A DNA stretch of 64,000 nt from Microstegium vimineum (Eukaryota > Streptophyta > Magnoliopsida > Poales > Poaceae). Of this stretch, positions 1 through 11,515 are shown piece by piece. The first letter of the stretch is position 1; each line of letters starts with the position of its first letter. The DNA is taken from NCBI GenBank assembly GCA_022036555.1, contig CM039133.1, forward strand, positions 48,436,718-48,500,717, written 5' to 3'. A program made the position numbers and the translations under genes. The notes under the pieces were generated by a model. It was given only the letters and a program-made list of their open reading frames with translations. It was not told where the DNA came from and did not search any database.

Positions 1-2400
1 ACAAAAAACCGTCATGCCACTTTTAAAAAAACAATAAGAATAATGTAAACAAAAGTTTAGAAATAAACCTTAGCCCTACAAAACAAAACAAACTCTTCCA
101 TCAATTTAATCTCCCCCAATGTAACATCTGCAAAACTAACATCCTACAAAACAATAAAAACAAGGCTTTTGTTGTGGTACTCCTAAATGACTGTGAGTCG
201 TTCATTTATTTTGATTGGGCGATCACGATCACCTATTACCTCCTAGAAGGTAATAGATGAAATGTATATTTAATTAATTTTAATTTTATAAAATAGGATA
301 AATGAGGAAAGTTTTAAATATAAAAATCTCTATTTTAGTTTTGATTGATTCATGTGTGATTTTTGATTGATATGGTTAATCTTTTTTATTCTATAACTTT
401 ATACTAATATATTCTTATTACTATATATTTTTATAGGTGACTTTATACTAGTACGTGAAGCGTGTACGTGATTTGTAAGTATGCATGTGGGTGTACCGTG
501 TACGTGTGTGGGTTTACGTGTACGTGGGTGGTGCATGTGTGGGTGTGTTACATGTGCGTGGGTGTGCATGTGTGTGTTAGATGGTTAGCTTGTCACGTGT
601 GTGTGGGTGTACTTCATGTGTCAGTGTAGGTGTGTAACGTGGCTAGCGTGCGTGGCGCGAGGACGACCGACGTGCACCAGACGCCAGCCTGCCCGCTCGA
701 CCCGTTCGCACATGCCATTGTATTTTTTTAGGGAAGCACCATCTTAGCTTATACCCCCGTGATTTGGGCTTCGTTAGCGATGCGGGATTCCGGGCAGGTC
801 CCGTGATTACGGAAGTATTTTGTTTTTCTGATTTTTTAAATTTACTATTAATTATAAAAAATCAACGGCTCAGATTGATTCAAGGTATTACCTCCTAGCA
901 TTGCCCTAAAAACAATCAAATAATATTACTTGCTTTAGATCTTTTAGAAACATCTGAAAAATAGCTAGTTCTTCGTAAAGATTTATCAGGAAAAATGGAT
1001 CAACAGATACCTGAACAGAAGAATTGGGTAAAGACCTCTTCTTTGAGGAAGCCATCTGCATATTAGTTAAACAAAACTAATTTACATTAGGAAAAAAACA
1101 TAGAAGCATAAACATATACAGTAGACAAAAGAAATATAAATCACAAAACTGAATCTACTAAAAAAGCTAACTGAATCTACTAAGCACGTAGAAAAATACA
1201 AAAACACTTCAATGACTAACTAGGTAGGAGAGAAAATTAAATTACAATAGCACTGAACTGACTATGCATTACCTCTAGTATAACACAAACAAAAAATCTT
1301 CCGAATAAAAAACAGTAAATAGTGCTAGTACTAGTACTCCAAGTACGAACCCCTACAACTGATGAGGAAGTGCTAGTACTAGTACTCGAGCGAGTGAGTG
1401 AGTGAAGTGGGAAAGCAAAGACATCAGGTTCATAGACAAGACAAACAAGGTAGCCAGGCGAGCAGCAGAGCAGCAACAGATCGATGCATGCGCCCCCCTC
1501 GACCTCAAGGGACGAGCTATGCAAAATCAGATCGATCTAGGTAAACGGAAAGGGAGCTAATCGAATCCCACCCACTCGGCCAGCCACCACAAAAATTGAA
1601 TACTAGTATCAACAACTACAGGCTACAGTACAATTTGTGGATCAGATTGCGAGCAGAGTGTAGATCTGAGAGCAGAGCAGATGCACGGCTGCAAAGGCGA
1701 GCAGGTTGCCTTGGCGGCACGGCAAGCTAAGCAACACACAGGCGGACGTGCAGGCGCGAGTCATGGAGATGGTCATGGTGACCGCCTGGGAGTTGGAGGG
1801 ATGGAGCTTTGACGAGCCGGAGACAGAGGAGACCATGGATGCGCAAGAAAAAAATGACGAATGTTGTAGTAATGGTGCCGGATCCATGGATCCATGGGGC
1901 AGGAGACAAAAACTAACAAATCATTCAACAAGGGTCACCATGCCGCCATTGATTCAGCGTGCTTCAACTTCACAAAACGAAAAATGAAAAAGCAAAAATA
2001 AAAAACGAACCAAAACAATACAACGAACGGGGGTGAAGAATAGCTATGAGCCCAAGGTAGCGCAATCAAAACGTACCTTCACCAAAACCCTAGAAAATCG
2101 GAAGACGAAGGGGCAACTGAGAATGAGGGGGGAAGGGTGCGGAACGGACACCAGAAAAAATCGAGCGCGGCCCCCAAAATTCTGAAACAGTAGCCCGACA
2201 TGTGGACCACACATGACAGAGACACAAACAAGATGGAAGCTCTTGGGACGATCGAACAACCAGGAGCTGTGCGAGAATTGATCTGACGGACAGAAAAACG
2301 GTTGTTCACAGTAAACAAAACAACCGAGCGTTGTTTAGCTTTTCCCTAATAATAATAATCGTCGCCCCACCCCCCGGCAGACGGCACCACCATCCAGCGA
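1..2400. other. Gene-free AT-rich stretch with a GT-rich tract
   Basis: No recognisable gene. Roughly 460-650 is an imperfect GT-rich low-complexity tract built from short units such as GTGTACGTG and GTGGGTGTG. The small open frames at 1237-1524, 1642-1990 and 2044-2318 have no domain, no consistent codon bias and overlap each other on both strands, so I treat them as chance. Confidence 0.6.
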
Positions 2401-2947
2401 TGCGGTTGCGGCGGCGCTACGCGGAATGCCTCCGCCGGGCGTCGGCCCTGCCATCCCTGCCGTTGGTGTCCTCCCTCCACGCCGCCGTGACCGCCGCGGG
2501 ATCCCCGCCCTCCTCGCGGCGTCCCTTATCCAGGGCTACTCGGCCTGCGGGGACCTCGCCTCAGCGCGCGCCCTGTTCGACGAAACGCCGGCGACGCTCT
2601 CATCCCGCACCGCGCTCGCCGGCGCGCTCTCGGTGCACTGCCGGTGCGCGGAGGCGCTGCCGTTGCTCGCCGTCCCGGAGGCGGAGGCGGACGACAGGGC
2701 CGTGACGGTGCAACTGGCGGCGTGCGCGCGCGCCGGGATGGTGGCTGAGGGGAGGCGCGTGTTCGCGAGGGTGGAGATGCTGGGGCGCGCCGGGGAGGTG
2801 GAGGAGGCGGAGCGGCTCGTGGCTGGAATGGAGGCGCGCCCGGACAGGGTCATCTTCGCCGCGCTCCTCGCCGCGTGCCGCGTGCACGGCCGTGTCGACG
2901 TCGCCGAGCGGGTGGCCGGGCTCATGCGCCGGTATGGCATTGCGTGA
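2401..2947 (+). pseudogene. Truncated pentatricopeptide-repeat (PPR) gene remnant
   Basis: The reading frame opens at 2401 (MRLRRRYAECLRRASALP) and after about 2500 the PPR-like signal moves to another frame, ending at the stop at 2945-2947. The second part reads like a plant PLS-class PPR protein. SLIQGYSACGDLASARALFD is a typical PPR helix pair, and the closing part with EMLGRAGEVEEAERLVAGM, then LLAACRVHGRVDVAERVAG, resembles the final repeats before the C-terminal domain of this family. Working PPR proteins are usually several hundred residues with many repeats. Here only about 170 residues remain, and RRVFARVEMLGRAG looks like an early repeat joined directly to a late one, suggesting an internal deletion. 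A frameshift plus that deletion argue for a pseudogene. If intact it would have been an organelle RNA-processing factor (family knowledge). Confidence 0.65.
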
Positions 2948-4523
2948 AAACTCGCGGTCTGATTAATGCATCAGCAGTTGAAGACTTGAAGTACAGTTCA
3001 GACCTGAGATCTGATCATCTATCGTCATTCGTACATAACTGATAAGAAATAGATGGCAATGTGGTAGTGTTGCTCTGTATGTATTCAGTCATTCGTGCAG
3101 CAAGAGCCCCTCCTGGCTGGTAAAATGAGAAATCTGTTGATTGGTTAACTGACAGTGTCTGCTGTGGGTAGCAAGGTCTTCAGCTCAGTTCTGGCATCAC
3201 ATGATCATTGCGCCTGAATACGACAAATGCCTCTAACCAATGCTCATGCCAATTTTCTTATATCGGCCTGTAAATTCTCACATCAACCTGTTGGAGCAGC
3301 AGTGCCTAAAACTTGTGAAACATGGTCAGAAAGTTTAACTTTCAGTCAAGTTTTGTGCAACGACAAGGGTATGATTGAGACTTCAATGAAACTGAAAATT
3401 TGGCAATGCTGTCATGTCTGGGAACTTGTGGCGAGGCATGCTTGAAATCAAGGTCTAGAAGCTGCTCAGTTTCCAACATGTTTCGTGGTAGGGAATGTAT
3501 TTGCTAACATTGTTGGAAATGGAATGCCACTTGTGCTTGCAAGGCCAGTACTCGGCACTGTAATATAATATAATATAATATAATATAATGGAGACATGCC
3601 AGGACCTATAGGTAATAAATATTCGTTAAATTTTTGGCGATGTGAATACATAATAATTTCATATAGACATGCTAGAAACAGAAGCAGTAACTGAGAGCAA
3701 GGCTGTTTAGTACCTGAAACTAACTTGCTTTCGTACTGCCAATGGGTTTGCCAATATATTTGCATCAGTATAACGTAGATTTGTCTTTCTTAATAGTACT
3801 CTCACGGGTCTGTTTTAAAGTGTAGCTTTGGCGTCTGATCCTTCATACCATACGCCAAACAAGGCACCACATTATATGACGGAGAGCACTCAATGGATAT
3901 AGAATGCCACAAAAACAACGAGGTAGTTTCGTGGTGGGGCACGACCAGCTCGGCGAAGAGCCACCATGGCGGCCGCCAAATCGTGGAGAAGCCAAGTTTT
4001 GGTTGGTTGGCTTTTTTTACTGTGCATGACCCAATCTGTAGATTATATCTCCTATTTAGGTTTTTTTTGTTGGAGATAGTCTTACTGTTGGAAACGGTCA
4101 CCAAGAGTACAGAAAGAATATTGAAAGTGACATGCATGTTATAGAGAAAAATGGATAACCAATAGAAACATGTCTTGTACGGAGTAGCTATTAAAAAGAA
4201 AAAAATTTACTCAAAAGTACTTCCTCTATCTCAAATAAAGGTCTTTCTTGCTTTTCGAGAAGACAACTTTTTAAAATTCTGATTAATAATATATAAATAA
4301 AAATAATAATATTTATAATACCTAATTAATATATTAAATAGATCGTTGAACATATTTTTATAATAAATCTATTTAGAAATATAAATGTTAAACGTATTTT
4401 ATAAATCTAATCAAAATTAAAAAAAAAACTTATACATATCTCATAGCGTCATATGAATCGGAATACCTTCCACTCAGCCTTCTCTTCAGAAGTCAAAGCT
4501 CACAAATCTGCAAAGAAGTGGCC
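2948..4523. other. Intergenic stretch, pentanucleotide microsatellite and a degraded MITE end
   Basis: No gene recognised. Positions about 3561-3589 are a pentanucleotide microsatellite, (AATAT) repeated about five times. Near 4213-4440 the sequence starts with a degenerate copy of the Stowaway terminal motif (ACTTCCTCTATCTC) followed by very AT-rich DNA. Its partner end is not clear, so I do not call an intact element. The last ~80 bases are the likely 5' flank of the epoxide hydrolase gene. Confidence 0.5.
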
Positions 4524-6474
4524 ATGAGCATGGAGCATCAAATCGAGCACAGCCATCTCCCGATCCGAGGCCTCAGCCTCCACGTGGCCCAAGCAGGCAA
4601 AGGTTCGCATCTGCTCTCTTGCTCGCCGGCAGGCTCAAGCTTCCTCTGTTAAATGCGCTCGAGATTGAAGGATAGCGACACCACCACTCCTGTCGCCGTC
4701 TCGTTTTTTGCTGCAGGCGAGCTGGGTACGGTGGTGTTCCTGCACGGATTCCCGGAGATATGGTACTCGTGGCGCCACCAGATGCAGGCCGTGGCCGCCG
4801 CCGGGTACCGCGCCGTCGCGCCGGACTGGCGAGGGTACGGGCTCTCGGACCAGCCGCCGGAGCCGGAGGCGGCGTCGTACGACGACCTGTTGGAGGATCT
4901 CCTCGTAATCCTCGATGCCCTGTCCATTCCCAAGGTAATACTGCTTTTTTTTTAGAATCGCTGTGGTAAGTTCTTGGGTTTGGTCTTGATTGGTGATTTT
5001 TTTTTTACTTGGTTGTTGTTGGTTCAGTATTTCAGTGCGACTTGTTAGTGGTTACTGATAGTGATTGCTTATCTGATAGGAATTATGATACTGCGATTGG
5101 GACTTGTTACTGTTATCTTATCTGATATGAATTATGATACCGTGGTTGGCAATGATGGGTGGACAGGAACCATGTAAAAATGTTCTGACATGGCTATATG
5201 TTTTGAAAGATTTGGAATGAATTTCTCAAACGATATGCAAGGATTTTTTGTGTGGATGAAGTTGGTTCTTAAAGAAAATTATTGTCGAGTTTGTGTAATT
5301 CTAAGGGCATGTTTACCCTAAGAAAGTTACAGCATGTCGAATCCCTTCACCACTGTTTTCCAGTATATTTAGATTGAAGATTCTAAGAGGAATGTGTTGA
5401 ATCCAACCTTTGACAGTTTTATTTTATTCACAATAATGTGGAAAATTGAAGAAGAAAAAAAGATAGAAATTCCTTAGTATTTCTTAGAGAAACCTTCTTG
5501 GCAGTTATTTTGTCCAACAGACTAAGCTTTGCCTATTTTGGTCATCTGCCAAGCTTTCTATTAAGTCATTAGTTCAGTTGAATCAAATAATTTCCAATCA
5601 CAGTATAATTTCTCAAGAAAATAATCTTACCTTGTGCGTCATTCCAGGCTTTCCTTGTGGCGAAGGATTTCGGAGCCAGGCTAGCCTATGAGTTTGCTCT
5701 TCATCATCCTAGCCGCACATGTGGTGTTATGTGTTTGGGGATCCCCTTCCTTAATGGTGGCTCATCCTCCACTAGCTTGCCAGAAGGCTTCTACATTTCG
5801 CGCTGGCGGGTTGGTCTCTAATCTGAATATATATATATAATCCCCATTGCCAAATTGAGCAGAGCGGCTCAAAATAATGACAGGGGAAGCTTGTTCTTGT
5901 AGGAACCAGGAAGAGCGGAGGCTGATTTTGGCCGGTATGATGTCAAGAGAGTTGTTCGGACCATCTATGTGCTCTTCTCTAGGAGTGAAATCCCAATAGC
6001 AAAAGAAGACCAAGAGATTATGGACCTTGCAGACTTGTCAACACCTCTTCCAGAGTGGTTCACTGAGGACGATCTCGCTGTGTATGCTTCACTCTATGAT
6101 AAATCGGGTTTCAGATATCCAATGGAGATGCCATATAGGTAACAATAGCAACTAGGCCAACCATACTATTTGTTTTGTGGGTTTTGAAAATCAAGGTGGA
6201 ATATGCTGTATTTGACAGGTCTCTCCATAAAAGGAAGCCAATTGAAGATCCAAAATTTCAAGTCCCAGTGTTTGTTGTCATGGGGGAGAAAGACTATGTG
6301 TTCAAGTTCCCTGGGGTTGAGTCCGTTTTGAAAGATGGCATCATGGAGAAATTCACACCAGACCTAAAGATCACCTATATCCCTGAAGGAAGCCATTTTG
6401 TTCAGGAGCAGTTCCCAGACAAGGTGAATGATCTCCTGGTCAGCTTCTTGAAGGACCACCCTGTGTCTGCATAG
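4524..6474 (+). CDS. Soluble epoxide hydrolase-like alpha/beta hydrolase
   Basis: Five exons join in frame: 4524-4602, 4717-4934, 5648-5809, 5903-6138 and 6219-6474, all with GT-AG introns, giving 316 residues. The ATG at 4524 is followed two codons later by another in-frame ATG at 4530; either could serve. Visible family marks are the oxyanion-hole motif HGFPE (residues 36-40), the YSWRHQM and PDWRGYGLSDQP segments, a nucleophile-elbow Asp at about 106 in VAKDFGA, a candidate acid Asp at about 257 in GEKDYVFK, and the catalytic His at about 291 in GSHFVQEQ. Soluble plant epoxide hydrolases open epoxides of fatty acids to diols, usually in cytosol or peroxisome (family knowledge). Oddity: the elbow normally reads HDWGA, but here Lys precedes the Asp and Phe follows it. 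The length matches the family. Substrate is unknown. Confidence 0.9.
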
Positions 6475-6850
6475 ATGTTCTAGCAGTTCATGTTCACTGT
6501 CATAAGCAGCAACTACGATGGCCAAAACTGCTATGTGTAGTGTCACCAGTAAAGAAAAAATCGGATGAGTGAATTCAGCTTTCATTGTTTTGACTGTTTG
6601 CATCTAGCGTGTGAAACAAGTTTTAAAATTCAAGCAGTATTGATTGCATAGAGCATCAGTGTTCTTGAAGAAAATGATTGAAGACTGAAAGTATTGTCTT
6701 AGAAAGTGTCATCGCAGGTTACAAACTGTCAAACCGAGTGTAGTCGAACCTGATCATAGTCTGCTTTGATGGTCACTTGGATGTGCTCAGCGCACGCATA
6801 AAAAAAGATGTCCGATAGCAAATTTTCCCTAAAAAAAATAAATACAGGCA

Positions 6851-8515
6851 TGAAAGGATCTAGATGTCCAAGAGGGGGGTTGAATTGGACTTCTTTTAAA
6901 TTTTTAAAGCAATATTAAAACCTATTAATGTCAATCACCTCCTAGTGCCTACCGCAATGTGTATCCTAACTAGATAGCAATAGCAAGCCAAGGAAAGGAA
7001 AGATAACCTATGTAATTCTAGTAGGAATTGAAAGAACAAGGCGGAAAGTAATGCAAGTAAGTAAAGAGCTAGGGAAAGGAATTCTTGACGCATCGATGTT
7101 TTTCCGAGGTATCGAGGTGTCGACACACCCCCTAGTCCTCGTTGGAGCACCTCGCAAGGTATAGCTCCCCCTCTACCCGCGCAAGGGTAGAATGCTCTCT
7201 ACGGGCTGATTCTTCGCCACTCCGGATCGGTGAATCGCCCACAATCGATCACAGAAGCTTGGAGAAGAGTCGTCGACAATCTTCCGGCGATCACTTCCTC
7301 CGAACACCACCGAACCGTCTAGGTGCTGTCGAACACCAAGAGTAACAAGCACAAGACCTTCACTTGACCAACTCAAGGCTAGAAAGGTGGATGGATGCAC
7401 ACAAGTCACTCCTAAACACTCTAGGAGGGAAGAACAAGATGAACTCTCTCAAATCTCTCCCTCACTAGGCACTTGGCTCTCCAAGAAGTCTCTCAAAGGT
7501 TCCTCAGGTGAAAACAATGGCCAAGAGAGCTCTCAAGGACGAAGAGGGCAACTATAAATAGTCCCCACCTTCGAAACTAGCCGTTTCTTACTTTTTCTCT
7601 ATTCTGCGAAAGCACCGGACTAGTCCGGAGCCTCACCACCGGACCATTACTCCTGGTCCGGAGCATCCAGTCCAAACCAAAACCAACGCTGAACAGGGAC
7701 CACCGGACTACTTGTGATAGTCCGGTGCCTAGTCCAGAGCCTCTGGTCCGGAGCCTAGGTGCATACTGGACTCTGCTGAGAACCGTCGGACTACCCGTCG
7801 GACTAGTCCGGAGCCTCCTTTGAGACTCACTGAAGAACACAGTGGCCACCGGACTACTTCCATTAGTCCGGTGCCCTCCGGACAGGTTGTCCGGAGCACT
7901 GTCTGATAGCCTTTCAGAACCAGGTGTCCACCGAACTACTTCCATTAGTCCGGTGCCCTCCGGACAGGTTGTCCGGAGCACCTTTCTCAGATAACTGCCT
8001 AAGGCAGGACCACCGGAGCACTTTCATTAGTCCGGAGCCTCCTAAGCAAACTGGTCCGGAGCTTCTTTGTCCCCCTGTTTTAACTCTTTTCAGTAAGTCT
8101 TCTCTAGGGGTTTTGCTCCTACCATCTCAAGGGCTAACCAAGGACTGATAGCAAGGTCTCTAGGACTAGTTGTGACAAGTGTGCATACACCAACATTCTC
8201 AAACTCTCCTAGATCAAGCTACTAACCTCATACCCCCCCTTTATAGTACGGTCAAAGGAAAAACAAAGTCCGAGTCTATACTTAGTGCCCTTCTCAACCT
8301 CATGGCACTAAGAGCTAGCCTAGTCTTCAACTTGTATCTCCATCCTTTGAAACCGAAACGATTTCCATCTTGGGGGCATGAATATTCATTAAGTCCATTC
8401 AAAAAGCATCACTTATGACCTAACTCTAATGACTTTGCCTCTGCAAAACACACGTTAGTCATAGTGACCTAGTATTGTTGTTAATCGCCTAAACACAAGG
8501 GACCATGATTCTTCA
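6851..8515 (-). mobile_element. Solo LTR of a Sirevirus-related copia element
   Basis: A 1665-bp sequence is bounded by TGAAAGGATC at its left end and GATTCTTCA at its right end, the same ends as the LTRs of the complete element at 28885-42379. It is flanked by perfect 5-bp target duplications AGGCA (6846-6850 and 8516-8520). No internal region, PBS or PPT adjoins it, so it is a solo LTR left by recombination between two LTRs (standard interpretation). The strand is assigned by similarity to the complete element. The core, 7610-8070, is packed with CCGGACTA / TAGTCCGG palindromic units, including a 53-bp unit present at about 7846-7898 and 7928-7980. The CTATAAATAG at 7551-7560 is shared in position with the other family. 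Confidence 0.92.
7610..8070. repeat. TAGTCCGG/CCGGACTA palindromic repeat cluster in the solo LTR
   Basis: Many copies of CCGGACTA, TAGTCCGG and TCCGGAGC occur in both orientations within about 460 bases. The longest repeated unit is 53 bp, at about 7846-7898 and 7928-7980. Its reading includes ACTTCCATTAGTCCGGTGC and GACAGGTTGTCCGGAGC. The cluster is CpG-rich against an otherwise moderate background. Confidence 0.85.
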
Positions 8516-9035
8516 AGGCAGATAGTGACATAGAACCAGCAGAAGGGCCCTTTGATGCGTTATGCCCAACATTTTAAATCTCCAGATATGGTATTTAAAA
8601 ATCAAGCAGTATTGATTGCATAGAGCATCAGTGTTCTTGAAGAAAATGATTGAAGACTGAAAGCGTTATTGCCTTAGAAAGTGTCATCGCAGGTTACAAA
8701 CTGTCAAACCGAGTGTAGTCGAACCTGATCATAGTCTGCTTTGATGGTCACTTACTTGGATGTGCTCAGCGCACGCATAAAAAAATGAATACAGGCAGAT
8801 AGTGACATAGAACCAGCAGAAGGGCCCTTTGATGCGTTATGCCCAACATTTTAAATCTCCAGATATGGTATTTAGCGAATGACATCTAAAATAGCTAATA
8901 GTGAAATTAAATGGGGCTATAGCAGACTATATGCGATAAATTGTACGGTAACATAAATATCTCGATCTGCCCCCAAATGATCTTTCAACGGTACAATACA
9001 GCATTGGATAGAAAAGATCAATTAATTTACTAATT

Positions 9036-9201
9036 CAAAGCACATAAACTCTTCATCTCATAAGGTAACCAAACAGATGAACTTTGATCTAATAGAAAGC
9101 TACTCATCACCATTGGCTTCAGAGCATACAAACTCTTCATCTCATAGGATAACCAACACAAATACAACTTTGATCTACCAGAAATCTACTTATCACCGTT
9201 G
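9036..9201. repeat. Degenerate ~83-bp tandem repeat
   Basis: Two adjacent copies, about 9036-9117 and 9118-9201, share AAACTCTTCATCTCATA, ACTTTGATCTA and CTACTCATCACC/CTACTTATCACC with scattered substitutions. Nothing suggests coding. Confidence 0.65.
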
Positions 9202-9218
9202 GGTTTCATTTGCATTAA

Positions 9219-9468
9219 ATATGTTGCCACATAGGCACTTTTGATGACATGACAGTGTATTTAAGAAGAGAGAGAAGAAATGAGTGTCATGGGGATGACA
9301 CTCTTGGCACGAATACCAACTCTCTATGAGTCTTGAAATTAAATGCCTATGAAACTATATAATGAAACTCTCCACTGAGAGTGGGTGTTTCATCCAGAGT
9401 TTCATTCCATTTTGTATGACATGGCAGTCTTGGAAACAACGCCGTGAAACTCTCCATTGAGACTGGCC
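9219..9468. mobile_element. Degenerate MITE
   Basis: The right end reads GTGAAACTCTCCATTGAGACTGGCC at its border (9444-9468), a terminus I know from a common grass MITE family. The internal AGAGAGAGAAGAAATGAGTG, TGACACTCTTGGCA and ACCAACTCTCTATGAGTC segments agree with it. An inner, partly inverted copy of the terminus sits at 9361-9400. The matching left terminus is missing or too decayed to place, so the left border is approximate. Confidence 0.5.
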
Positions 9469-9535
9469 TAAATGTACAGGTTTGAAATGCAAGAGGCAAG
9501 AGTTGGAATAAAAAAAAACATACCTCTCCATATCC

Positions 9536-11515
9536 TTAAATCCTCCTTGGTGACATAGATGGTGGGAAACCATAATATGGATAGGCAATAGTACCAGGGA
9601 AACTTGTCCTAGTGACCCTCTCAATATTGAAAGACTTAATATCAAGTGAAAAATATGTTGAATATGTTGCACCCTCCTCTTCTGGAAAGCATTCCATGAA
9701 AATGTATCCACCTAAGTTACACGGATACGGATACGCGTATCGGTATCGGATACGGATACACCAATATCCCAAAAACCCCGATACGCGGATACGTTTCATA
9801 TTAAAATAAATATTTTTTTTATAATAATGCAAATATGGAGTAGGTCTGAAGGTCTCAAATAACTAGCAGCGCTCAAATTGGGAGATGCCATCGTAACAGA
9901 GATCCTAAACAAGATTAGGCAGAGATGGAATAAGTCTACGACTACGATTCTACGAACTGAAGCAGAGCTGCAGAGGAGAGTCAGGAGATAGAATGGAGGA
10001 AGCCAGGAAGGAAGCTCACCGTCGCAGCCTGGTGGGTGGTGGGCGAAGTGGCGAGCAGGGGCAAAGCTCGTCGCCGGCGAGCAGGGACGGACGTCGCCGG
10101 CGGGCGGCAGACAGCTCGCGGCACGGCGTCACCGCGCGGGGAGGAATCCCGTTGCGGGTGGCTGCGGCTTCCGGCGAGCAGGGACGGATGCTCCTCGCCG
10201 CTCGTCGCCGGTGCGGCGGGCGGCTCGCGGTGACTCGCGCTTCGGCCGCGGGCGAAGCGATGCGGCTCGGGCGTGCCTGGGTGCTAGGGCGACGAATATC
10301 TATTCCTTGCTGGGTCAGGCTGTATCCTATAATGGGTCAGGCCGTATCCTTTTAGACAGATACGTGTATCGGAATTTCTCTAAAATAATAAAAATCGGAT
10401 ACTCCGCCGATACGTATCCGCGGCATATCGGACGCGTATCCGTATCCGATACGTATCGGATACGTATCGGATACGCGATACGCGCATGCCTTGGAGTATC
10501 GGGGTAACGTAGGCTTTCACTAGTATAATGGGCAGGCAAGGGGATGGTACTCTTCAAATGCCACTCATGGGAATTCTCACTGCCATTTTCCAAAAAGGTG
10601 TAATAATCCATAGATGGGCCATCACAAATCATACTAAACATTGCAACCCTACTTTCCCCTGAGTCCACAATGACGATTTGTCGGATATCATGGCCAGGCG
10701 GGAGGCCAATAGTGCAAAACTGCATACTATTCAGATCAAGCTTGACCAACATGTTCATGTCGCTTAATTTCCAATAGATGCAGTCATACGTACATTGCTC
10801 TGAAATGAAAATATCAATTTGATCCAAGCCTAGATCGTCCCAACTGATAGACGCACTGACACCCCAACCTTGAGCTGAATTGCATCCAATTGATCACACG
10901 GAATGATGTATCCTCCTCTATGCCTCCTGAACGGATGAAGGAGGCCCCCCCATGGAATTGTTTTTCGTTTTGGATCCCGATGGAGGCCAGTAGGTCGTCA
11001 GTTATGGGAGGCAGCAGCAGGTATCGCCGGGACAACGGGTCGCACACCAGGAGGTCCCAATGCTTGAGGACTTCGCGGCGACTGCGCTTGAGGACGCGGC
11101 GATAGTTGAGGGCTCGGCGGCGACAGCGCCGGAGGAGGACGCGGCCGTCGAGGGCATCACACGTAGTCCAGTGGTTGTCACATGTGTTGGTGCGAGGGAG
11201 ATAGTCGAAGGAAAACGCGACAGCCCGGGCGACGGCAGCGGAGGGATGGGGCGCCTCGGCAGCCGAATGGAAGCCGCGGGGGCTAACGAAGCCGAGGAGT
11301 AAGGGCGGGTGAATGGAGCGGTACCGGCGGAGGAAGGCGTGGTCAGCGATGAGGCGGCGGAAGGAGACGCAAGCGGCGGAGGCGCGGGCGAGGTCCGCTG
11401 GGGAGGCGACGCGGAGGAAGATCTCCTCGATGAGGTCGCTGGTTAGGTCCGGCGGCCGCCGCTCTGGATCCGTGGAATCGGGGTAGGGGAGGCTGAGGCG
11501 AACTCCCGACGCCAT
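9536..11515 (-). pseudogene. F-box protein gene, disrupted by a frameshift and an insertion
   Basis: Read on the minus strand, the ATG at 11513-11515 begins MASGVRLSLPYPDST. This is followed by an F-box-like segment, DLTSDLIEEIFLRVASPADL, then ARASAACVSFRRLIADHAFL and HPPLLLGF, as in the large grass F-box family. Near 10880-10890 the frame shifts by one. The protein signal then continues in another frame (DQIDIFISEQCTYDCIYWKL) to about 10510. An element rich in GGATACG repeats, about 9714-10506, interrupts it. Beyond the element the same protein type resumes (GGYIFMECFPEEEGATYSTY) and ends at the stop at 9536. F-box proteins select substrates for SCF ubiquitin ligases (family knowledge). With a frameshift and a ~790-bp insertion this copy is almost certainly not functional. 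An upstream non-ATG extension to 11575 is open but probably untranslated. Confidence 0.8.
9714..10506. mobile_element. Inserted element with GGATACG-rich ends, inside the F-box gene
   Basis: The left end starts GTTACACGGATAC at about 9714 and the right end finishes GTATCGGGGTAAC at about 10506. These are imperfect inverted repeats (11 of 13 positions). Next to each end are dense runs of GGATACG, CGTATCGG and CGTATCCG in both orientations (9719-9800 and 10345-10490). The middle, 9990-10300, is GC-rich with a repeated GGCGAGCAGGGACGGA motif and looks like captured gene sequence or a CpG-rich promoter. No transposase frame is present. I could not find a convincing target duplication, so the class is unassigned (a non-autonomous Mutator-like or other TIR element are options). 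Confidence 0.6.

Larger units (their letters stand above)
6621..8876. repeat. Tandem duplication 3' of the epoxide hydrolase gene, first copy split by a solo LTR
   Basis: A segment of about 280-300 bp occurs twice. Copy 1 runs from about 6621 to 6850 and resumes at 8521-8597 after the LTR insertion. Copy 2 runs from about 8594 to 8876. Both contain the same ordered landmarks: CAAGCAGTATTGATTGCATA, GTGTTCTTGAAGAAAATGA, AACCGAGTGTAGTCGAACC, TGTGCTCAGCGCACGC, AGAACCAGCAGAAGGGCCC and CCAGATATGGTATTTA. Copy 1 has an extra ~35 bases after GCACGC. Copy 2 has an extra CTTA and a few substitutions. No open frame is recognisable in the unit. I infer it is non-coding downstream sequence. Confidence 0.85.

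Noticed and set aside
460..650. GT-rich tract as possible telomere-like or regulatory array
   Set aside because: Irregular units; not the plant telomere repeat and no consistent period.
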